Shown here in pieces: positions 1 through 9,400 of a stretch of DNA of 13,014 nucleotides. Source of the DNA: G039029935 sp039029935 (GTDB taxonomy: Bacteria > Chloroflexota > Anaerolineae > Caldilineales > Caldilineaceae); contig JBCCFC010000248.1 of assembly GCA_039029935.1 (NCBI GenBank), forward strand, positions 1 to 13,014, written 5' to 3'. The position numbers were made by a program, and so were the translations under genes. A model generated the notes under the pieces. That model saw only the letters and a list, made by a program, of their open reading frames with translations. It ran no database searches and was not told the origin of the DNA. How positions within the stretch are numbered: position 1 is the stretch's first letter; every line of letters begins with the position of its first letter.

Positions 1-115
1 CTTCTTTTTGGGTCAGGATTCAAATGAACCTCTCAGCAACCTGACGAAACTCTAGCATCAGTACACAGGGCCTTTCAAATCGCACTACTTGAAAATTCAC
101 TTTGTCGCATCTCCC

Positions 116-169
116 AAAAAACGAGCGACTTTGCCAAACAATGAAAAAATAGGGAGTCGCTCGTTTTTT
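116..169. terminator. Bidirectional terminator-like inverted repeat
   Basis: AAAAAACGAGCGACT (116-130) pairs perfectly with AGTCGCTCGTTTTTT (155-169), giving a 9-bp GC-containing stem with an A6 tract before and a T6 tract after on either strand. It lies about 260 bases downstream of the giant gene's stop and could end its transcript and one converging from the left. The 24-base loop is long for an intrinsic terminator. CTCCC (111-115) and GGGAG (152-156) could form a competing stem. Confidence 0.45.
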
Positions 170-209
170 CTCGAAAAGGCCAAATGGGCTGATATTTCGA
201 TGGATATCA

Positions 210-238
210 CTGACAATCAAATGACAGAAGGCTGACAC
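210..238 (-). promoter_or_regulatory. Pho-box-like triple 11-bp direct repeat
   Basis: On the minus strand three boxes, GTGTCAG, CTGTCAT and TTGTCAG, start exactly 11 bases apart (238, 227, 216). The last two form CTGTCATTTGATTGTCAG, close to the PhoB box (CTGTCAT, four A/T-rich bases, CTGTCAY). It would regulate something transcribed leftward beyond base 1, but no clear -10 follows, and the pattern is known best from Proteobacteria. Confidence 0.25.
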
Positions 239-248
239 GAATTGTCAG
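232..248. repeat. Small inverted repeat CTGACA/TGTCAG
   Basis: A 6-bp stem (232-237 with 243-248) and 5-base loop overlaps the leftmost TGTCA box and is followed on the plus strand by ATTTTAC. It is too weak to call a terminator. Confidence 0.3.
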
Positions 249-251
249 ATT

Positions 252-431
252 TTACAAAATCAGCCCAACCATTGAGCCTTCTTGATGAAATTTCCGCTTC
301 GTTAACTGCCTGACCCGTGCTTGAAGACGTGTGAGAGACTTGTCATCTTCCCAGTATTCAAACAAGCTGTACTGAACAAGTGTACCATACTCTTTCAAAA
401 GTATATGTAACGCCAATCCAAAAGCCAAAGG
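252..431 (-). pseudogene. Cas2-like C-terminal fragment
   Basis: Immediately after the TAG of the giant gene, the same frame stays open for 60 codons to TAA at 254-252. It reads HILLKEYGTLVQYSLFE, then WEDDKSLTRLQARVRQL. This resembles the middle and C-terminal part of Cas2: the helix before YG-x-x-VQ-[YR]-S-[VL]-FE and the following L-x-x-L-x-x-x-[VI]-x-x-L helix. The N-terminal strand with the catalytic YDI aspartate is missing, and the end (KFHQEGSMVGLIL) is only loosely like the D-S-V-x-x-Y-x-L strand. No start codon with a ribosome binding site, no cas1 and no CRISPR array are present, so it is best read as debris of a former CRISPR locus cut by the giant gene's arrival. A chance similarity is possible. 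Confidence 0.45.
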
Positions 432-3400
432 CTACCGCATCACCACAGGCAAGAATACCCGCACATCCCCCTCGTCCAACACTTCAACTGGCTCACGCAC
501 CCGCACAGCCATCGAGCCGTTCGCCGCATCCACCAACGCAATGCTGCCCAGTGTACCCGCTCCGTCAGGGTCGGCCAACGCATTGGTCACTTGTGCATTC
601 AGGCTCATGCCCTCTTCACCCGTCACGCCTTGTGTTGCCAAGTTGAGCGTGATTGAGACAGCTTCACCTACGGCAATGCCACCTGCGGGAGCCACGTTAT
701 CCCATGTGAGGATACCCGTCTCTTGGTTGCCCGTTGGCTGCACACCTGCGGCACTGGCTAGGCTGACATAGGCAGCGTCATATTGACTCTCCAGCGGCAC
801 AGTTACCAATGGAATGGTTCCATTGTTGCGCACGGTGATGACAATGGGGATGGTTTCACCCAGTGTCACGGTGCTTTGGGCAGGTGTCATCTCGACACCG
901 ACAACGCCTTTGATGGTACAGCCAAAGTCGATGACATCCTGACCGCTTGCACCCGCATCCAGTGTAACCCGTGCCTGCCGTCCCTCTGCACAATCGGTGC
1001 TGGTCAGCCCTGCAAGCATGCCACCCTCGACAAAGTTACTGGCCGAGATCGAGATGGTATAGGTGTTGCCAGAGGCCACGTCAAATTGATAGTACCCGCC
1101 TTCACCTGTGCTAGGGTGATTGGCCGTAAACTCTTGGGCAATCACTTGGGATATGCCATCGACCTCACCCGCAAGGTTGACCAACACCCCATTCATGCCC
1201 GGCTCGCCGGCATCACGCATCCCATCACCGTTGATATCAAACCAGACCAGATCACCGATGGTTGCATCAGCGACAGCCGGTGGTGGCATCACCGTGACCC
1301 CGCGACCACCAACAGTTTCTTCGGTGACATTGCCCATCTGCACAACTGTACAGGTCGCACCCGCCGTCACACAGGGCGCAGCGGTTGCCAGCCCAGCGGT
1401 TTCCTGTTGCGCCACAAAGTTGACGATGACGGTCATGGACTCACCCGGATTCAAATCGCTGATGCCTGTGACATCACGCCAATTGAGTTGTCCATCGTTC
1501 ACATTGTCGTCCGCAAAGGGCACGGCAAAGGATTCAGGGTTATAGGCAAGATAGGCCGTGTCATAGGTCTGTGTCATCGGCAGCGTTGTGATTACAGTGT
1601 CACCGATGTTGGTAATCTGGATCAATAGCTGAATGTTTGACCCTGCGCCAAGGGCAACGGCTGGTGTTGTGCTGAGAGACAGCGTGACTGTACCAGGGTT
1701 GGGTGACGAGGTGGCAGGGGGAGGAGGTGATGGGGTGACGGTGGGGGCGGGGGCATCCGTCACATTCTCAAATCCATTCTCTGGTCCATCATCCACTTCT
1801 GGCTCTTCTTCCCCACTCTCTTCCTCATCCATAATCACAACCGTCGTTTCAGCCTGTGCGGACAACCCAAGGCTATCTGTCACTTCGAGTATGATATCAT
1901 AGCTGCCAGCGGCTAGACCGTTAGACAGGATAAGCTGTTTACCTGTGCCGAGGTCGCCAAGTTGTGGTGATGACCACACAAACTGCTCACTTGGAATCGG
2001 ACCATCTTCCATATCCGATGCTTCACCACGCAGTACAACACCCCAACCCGCACGGAAACTTTGCACGTCATCGCCCATGATGACCGGACGTGGCGGTGTA
2101 TTGGTGATGACGCCGACTTCAATCACCTCAGTAATCGACTCCGTGCAGTTGTTGGCAACAACCTCAAAACGACCGCTGCTGCTCTGTGGCAGTTGACTCT
2201 TCAGGATGCTCAACGTGCCTGATGCAGCCATCTCTGGCTCAATCATGATCCATGAATTGCCATCATCCGCCGTGTAACGCACCATCACCCACGGTGGGTC
2301 GCTGACATTGGCATCGGTGGCCGCCCACGTGATGTCAAAGGTTGTCGCGGTCTCGGTCATGTCAACAGTCAGCATGGGCGGAGCACTGGCAACGGTACAC
2401 TCATCAATAAACGTATTGCCCTGCCAGAGTTGAATCCGCGCCGTGCCTTCGACCTTGGGCAACACATAGCTATACTCTTCCTCGTGTGAGTCATGACGTT
2501 CTGGATCACCGCCCAGCAGAATCTCCTCGGCAGTTGGGTTTGCCATGCCATGATCCCCCTCATCATGCATCGGTGTCGGGTTAAAGAAGTAGCTGTAGAG
2601 CGGGCTACCATTGTCATCCACCAAACGCAGTTCATGCGAGCTACACTGTTGGCTTTCCTCGACAAGCGCAGCCGACTCGACGGTGAGCGCACTCTTGAGA
2701 TTGCCTGTGCCATGCGCACTCTGGACAAAGCCCTGTGCCAGCCACCCTGTCCCCAGCGTTTCTTTTGCTGCCCGTGATTGCCCGATTCCTGTAAATTCAG
2801 ATTCTTCTTGGCCGGAGCCTGTAAGAATATAGCCACCGAGTGAGCCTCGCGTTGATTGTCGCGCCATCGTTGTGCGCGCATTGGGCAGCTCGTTGCCGAG
2901 CAGCACGGTTGTGGCGAGCGTATCAATCAACTTCCCGGTCATGAACTCGATCAGCCGGTTATAGTTATAGGCCGAAATCCACATCGTCGGCGTACTCTGG
3001 ACATCAATACAATAGCTCATGATGTCTTTGTAGGTGGTTGCCAACGCCCTCATCTCTGGCATATAGATACCGACATCGTTGATCGATGCATCCGTCGTCG
3101 GGAAGTTTGGATCGCCCTGCACATTACAGGGCGCATGAGGCAAGCCCCACGTATGTCCAATTTCATGTGCCGCAATCTGCGTCTCAATGTTGATCAGGTT
3201 TTCACCGTTGGAGAAAAGATAATCTCTGGCCTCCACACCGACACCGGACCCACCAGGTCGGAAGGCCAATCCACCCACTCTGGGTGATGGTGACACAGGC
3301 CACCCTTGGTCGATACAACAGCCCGGCTCCACCCGCACAACGCCATAATATTTGGGCGAGATCAGACGTGGATTGTCCATCTCATTGGCACGAAGCGTCT

Positions 3401-6400
3401 GAATTTCGGTGAGCAGTTCCTTCCAACCATCGACGCTGTAGAGATCACCCGTAAAGTGCAGTTCGGGGTGGATGGTGTAGTTGACATTGGCGACAGGGTA
3501 CATCTCTTGGATAAATCCAAGTCCATACCCTGTGCTGCCGTCTAAGGATGGGCGATGAGTTTGACCTGTACCGCCGGGTTGATAGGCGATGGGAACCAAC
3601 ACGATCTCCATGTCATTGATTTTATGGAAGCCAAGCTGATAGGTCAGTGCATTGTTGCTCATGTCTTGGTCTGCCGTGTTGGGGTTGAGGATGGCCGAGA
3701 CCACCAGATGTCCCGCAGCCAACCATGATTCTGGGAAGGCAAAGTTGAGCGTGTCGTCCATGTTGGCACGATCAGGCGCAATCTTGGCCGTGATGCGGCC
3801 ATCGGGGTTGAACGGCTTGAGTGGCGACTCCGGTAGCTCGACCCCATTGCGATAGGCACGCAACTCGGCAGTGACATCCTCGACATCGCCGCTGGTTCCG
3901 CGCATCCCCACATTGATACGTGCCACCAATGGCTTGCCTGCCACCAAGGGCACACTGTTGTCGCTGGTCTGGATGGCTTGGTTAAACTCGACATAGCGAA
4001 TGCTCAGATCATAATCGACGGACTCGGCAACGGGGGGCGGTGCTGGTGTCGGTGTTGGTTGCACAACACTTGGGGTCGGCTGCATGGCAATGACGATATC
4101 ACTGTACTCGCTCCATGACTCGTTGCTCTGACGAGTATGGGCTGGCGTATAGGTGCGTACCCGCACATAATAGGTGATGTCATAATCGAGGTCACTAAGC
4201 GTATAGCCCTGCGCACTCTTGCCCCCCGAATTCTCTGTGTTGCCATGCAAAGTGAAAGGACCTGTCGCACTCTTCGCAATACTCACTTCATAGAATCCAC
4301 CGTCACCCGTGTAGTCGATGGGTGTCCATGTCAACACAAACATCGGTCCCGCACTCCCCTGTATCTGCAAATTAGCGGGTGGCACGGTCTGGGTTGCAAA
4401 CCAATTGGGGTCCTGTAATGGCAAGAATCCGCTATTGGTCGGATCCGCCGTGAGCGTGTTATAGCCAATATCCAGCCCGCCATCAAAGAGCGAGGACAGG
4501 GTGGTCAACTCGCCTGGAACATCCCCCACCAATTTATTGCCTTGGAGCGAGAGCATACTCAAATTGGTCAAATTGCCCAATTCAGCAGGAATGGTTCCGT
4601 CAAGTGCATTCCCGCCCAGGTCCAATTGCTTGAGACTGGTCATGTTGCCAAACTCGACCGGGATACCGCCAATAAAGTTGTTGCCATTGAGGAAGAGATT
4701 CTCGACGCCAGTCAACGCACTGATTTCCGGTGGAATTTCACCTTCAAAGGTGTTGTTGCTGAGGTCGATGTGTTTGAGATTGACGAGCAAGCTGAGTTCA
4801 CAGGGCAACTCCCCACTCAGGTTATTGCCATTGAGGTCCAGATGCTCTAATTCGGTGAGCGAGGCAACCGAACAGGGCAATGTGCCACCCAGATTGCTGT
4901 TGGGGAGTACCAACCGTGCCACTGCCTCTGATGCCTCTCCCGTGGCCCTGCTCGCTCGCAACAAGCTTGGCTGACAGGCTGTGCCAAACCACTCACAGGC
5001 TTGGTCACTGCGCAGCCAGAAGTCATCATCCGGCCAATCAGGACCATTGAGTGTGCGGTAGATTTCAACCAATGCCAAACACTCCTCACGCGATACGTCG
5101 ATGATATCATCACAGTTATAGGTGCGTGGCTCGATGGTGATGTTGAGCATGGCCGCGGCTGAGTTGCCGTTGCCATCCGAAATGGTATAGCCCAGCGCAT
5201 CTGTGCCTGCATAGTCAGTACGAGGTGTGTAGTCAATGGTCCCATCGGGGTTGATACGTGCTGTTCCGTGTCCCGGCAACAGGCTAATCTTCACAGTCAG
5301 CGGATCGCCATCCGTGTCGAGGTCGTTGGCAAGCACATCAAAGACCGCACTTTTGTTTTGCGTGGTCGTCCCATTATCATCATTCGCAACGGGTGCATCG
5401 TTGCCCGGTGGGTCGATGACGATGGTGACAATGGCGTTGTCCTCACGCCCATCCACATCGGTGATGCGATAGATAAAGGCATCCTCGCCTGTTTCGCCTG
5501 CATGGGGTGAATAGACAATCGACCCATCGCTGTTGACCACTGTTGTGCCTTTTTGCGGCGGCGTTGTCACCAACACGGTCAACGGATCGCCATCCATATC
5601 GCTGTCATTGGCAAGCACAGTCAATGTCGTATCTGTATCTGCCAGCACGACAAAGGTATCATCCTTGGCATTGGGCGCATTGTTGACAGGTGGATTGATG
5701 GTGAGATAGACAACGGCTGCGTCAATCCCACCATGCCCATCATCAATCTGATAGAGGAAACTGTCTGTGCCCGCATAGTCGGCGGGTGGCTTGTAGTAGA
5801 TGGCTCCCTCTGGGTCAATGGTGGCTGTACCGATGACAGGGGGCAGTAGAATCGACACGGTGAGTACATCACCTTCGAGGTCGCTGTCATTGGCAAGCAC
5901 ACTGATGACACGGCTACGCCCCTGATCGAGGGCAGCAACATCATCCTCGGCCACTGGTGCGTTGTTGACGGGTTCATCGACCGTGATGCTGACCAAGGCC
6001 GAGTCTGTGCCGGGTTCTGGGGGAGCACCATCGGAGACCTGATAGCGCATGGTGTCTGGCCCGGTATAACCAGCGGTCGGTGTATAGAGAATCGTGTAAT
6101 CGGCATTAACGGATGCTGTGCCATGCTTGGGCGCATCGACAATCGAAACAGTCAGCGTGTTGCCGTCGCTGTCAAAATCGTTGGCAAGCACATCCAGTGT
6201 AGCGGTTGTGTCTTCCGGTGTCACCACAACATCATCACGCGCATCGGGGGCACTGTTCTCCGGCGCATCCATCACAAAGGTGAGCAGGGCAACATCGCTG
6301 CTGCCGCTATCGCCAGCAGTATCAGCCACTTGATAGCGCACGGTGTCCATGCCTGTATAGTCGGGGCCAGCCTCATAGCCGATGGTCTTGTCACCATTGA

Positions 6401-9400
6401 TCATCACCGAGCCATAACTAGGGAACGAGACAAGTGTCACCGCAAGGTCAGCCTGTGGCAGGTTGGTGTTGAGCAAATCGGCCAGCACATCGACCGTGAC
6501 AGCGGTGTTCATAGGGACGACAACGGTCGCGTCATGCGCATCGAGGATGGGCATGACCGCAACCTCTAACACGGTGATGTTCAGAGTTTGTGCAGCGGTC
6601 AATCCTTCGCTATCGGCCACCTTGACAACCACTTCATAGACATTATCGCTGTTAGCATCGGTTGGGGTGGCAAACACGGGGGCGTTGATAAATTCGAGTC
6701 GTCCTGTATCGGCATCAATCGTAAATATACCCTGATCTGCTCCACCATCGAGGCTAAATGTCAGCCCATCACCCTCGCTGTCCTGCCCATCACTGGCCTG
6801 GACATTCTGTGCAATCGTTGTGCCTTCGTTGATGCTGACCACACTGTCGCTGGTGATGATGGGGGCAGTGTTCTCGTTGACATCGCTGACCGTCACATTG
6901 ATGGTCTGGATTTGGCTCAACGACCCGCTGTCGATGACGATGATATCAACGACATACACATTGTCGCCGTTGGTGTCAGCGGGGTTCTCAAAATCGGGCG
7001 CATCCACAAAGGTTAACACACCTGTGGCCGAATCAATTTCAAAGAAGGTCAGGTCTGCCCCACCATTGAGACTGTAGTTTAGCCCCGACCCTTCGCTGTC
7101 GTTGTCGTCGGTCGCCTCAACATCTAGGACTGCCGTTGTATTTTCATCAATGGTGACACTGTTGGCGCTGGTGATGCTCGGTGCGTCATTCTCGTTGATG
7201 TCGGTCACGGTGACGTTGATGCTCTGCGTGTCCACAGCACCGGCACTGTCGGTCACAGTGACATCGACCGCATAGACGTTGTCACCATTGGCATCGCTGG
7301 GGCTGTCAAAATCGGGCGCACTGATAAAGCTTAACTGACCCGTATTGCCATCAATCGTGAACAACCCTTGGTCAGCACCACCTGTCAGGCTATAAGTCAA
7401 CCCACTGCCTTCTGCGTCACTATCATCGCTTGCATCAACATCCAACACAGCAGTGTTGTTTTCATCCAGTGAAACACTGCTCGCAGTGGTGATGCTAGGA
7501 GCGGTGTTCTCATTGACATCGTTGACGGTAACGTTGATACTCTGTGTGACATTTAGCCCGCCACTATCGGTTACACGAATGTCAACCGCATAAATATTGT
7601 TGCTATCGCTGTCCAGCGGTGTCTCATAGTCGGGTGCGGCGATAAAGGTCAGCACACCCGTCGTCGCATCGACTGCAAATTTGCTCTGATCACTGCCACC
7701 CGCAAGTGCATAGGTCAGTCCACTCCCTTCTGAATCGTTGTCATCACTCGACTGCACATCCAGCACTGCCGTTCCATTCTCATCAATTGCTACACTGTTG
7801 GCACTGGTGAAGCTCGGTGGGTCGTTCTCGTTGATATCGGTGATGGTCACGCTGATGGTCTGTGTGTCGCTTAATGCCCCTGTGTCCACCACGCTAATCA
7901 TCACCAAATAGACGTTATCGCCGTTGGCATCGCCAGGCGTGTCAAAGTCCGGTGCGCTGGTAAAGGCAAGGACACCTGTATTGGCGTCAATGGCAAATCG
8001 TGTTTGGTCATCGCCACCGATAAGGCTATAGGTCAAGCCCGACCCTTCGCTGTCAACATCGTCGCTGCTCTCGACATCTAACACGGCGGTCGTGTTTTCA
8101 TCCATCGAGATGCTATCGGCTGTGGTGATACTGGGGGCAGTGTTTTCAAAAACATCATCGACCGTGACGTTAATCGTCTGGATGTCGTTGAGCGTACCGC
8201 TATCGGTCACGGTGACATCCACGACATAGACATTGTCGCCGTTGGTGTCGGCTGGCGTCTCATAATCGGGCGCAATAACAAAGCTCAACACACCCGTCGC
8301 CGCATCAACCATAAAGGCAGCTTGGTCTGCACCGCCACTGATTGTGTAGGTTAGCCCCGCCCCCTCGCTGTCATTGTCATCGGTTGTGGCAATATCCAAA
8401 ACGGCTGTCTGATTTTCATCCACAGTCACGCTGTTGGCGGTGGTGATGCTGGGTGGATCATTCTCGTTGATGTCGGTGATGGTGACATTGATCGTCTGTG
8501 TATCGACCAAACTACCAGCACCTCCCCCACTATCAGCGACAGTGACATCAACCACATAGACATTATCACCCGTTGCATCGCCAGGGCTGTCAAAGTCCGG
8601 TGCGTTGATAAAGTCAAGCTGTCCCGTATTGGCGTCAATGGTAAACAACGACTGGTCTGCACCACCGCTGATGCTATAGGTCAAGCCAGACCCTTCGCTG
8701 TCCACATCATCGCTTGATTCGATATTGAGGACATCAGTTTGATTCTCATCCATCGACACGCTGTTGGCAGTCGTGATGGTCGGTGCGGTGTTTTCATAGA
8801 CATCATCAACGGTGATATTGAGTGGCTGCGTATCGGTCAGACCGCCAGAGTCGGTGACAATGATGCTGACCAGATAGACATTGTTTGTGTCGTTATCCGT
8901 AGGCAGCTCATAGTCGGGTGCGGAGAGAAAGGTCAACTCACCCGTAGGCGGGTCAATAAAAAAGAGTGCCTGATCATCGCCACCAAAAATGCCATAGGTC
9001 AAGCCTGAGCCTTCGCTGTCAACATCATCGCTGGCATTCACATCGGTCACAACCAACACATTTTCATCCATCGAGATGCTGTTAGCACTGGTAAAGGTGG
9101 GGGCGACATTCTCATAGACATCATCAACGGTCACACTAATGGTCTGCTTATCGGTCAAGCCACCTGTATCGGTCAGTGTCACCTCGACAACATAGACATT
9201 ATCCGTGTTGGCATCCGTGGGGATTTCATAGTCAGGTGCATTAAGAAACTCAATCCGCCCCGTCTCGGTAATGATGTTAAAGAGGCTCTGGTCTGCCCCA
9301 CCGCTAAGGGTATACTCTAACCCATCGCCTTCCACATCGGCATCGTCTGTCGCTGACATGTTGAGTACACCCGTTGTGTTCTCATCAATGCTCACAGTGT

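Larger units (their letters stand above)
1..431. other. Left flank, no intact gene
   Basis: This AT-richer stretch holds the Cas2-like fragment (252-431), the TGTCA boxes and the 15-bp-arm inverted repeat. A 72-codon minus-strand frame (20-238) starts at a GTG, has no ribosome binding site and runs through both arms of the inverted repeat; I do not regard it as a gene. In bases 1-110 I see nothing recognisable. Confidence 0.6.

Noticed and set aside
20..238. 72-codon minus-strand frame in the left flank
   Set aside because: GTG start without a Shine-Dalgarno, runs through both arms of the inverted repeat, no recognisable motif.
783..1628. 281-codon plus-strand open frame antisense to the C-terminal stalk region
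   Set aside because: It lies wholly within the giant gene, has a low-complexity unfamiliar translation and no ribosome binding site. It is a by-product of the giant gene's codon use, as are the other plus-strand frames within 432-12386.
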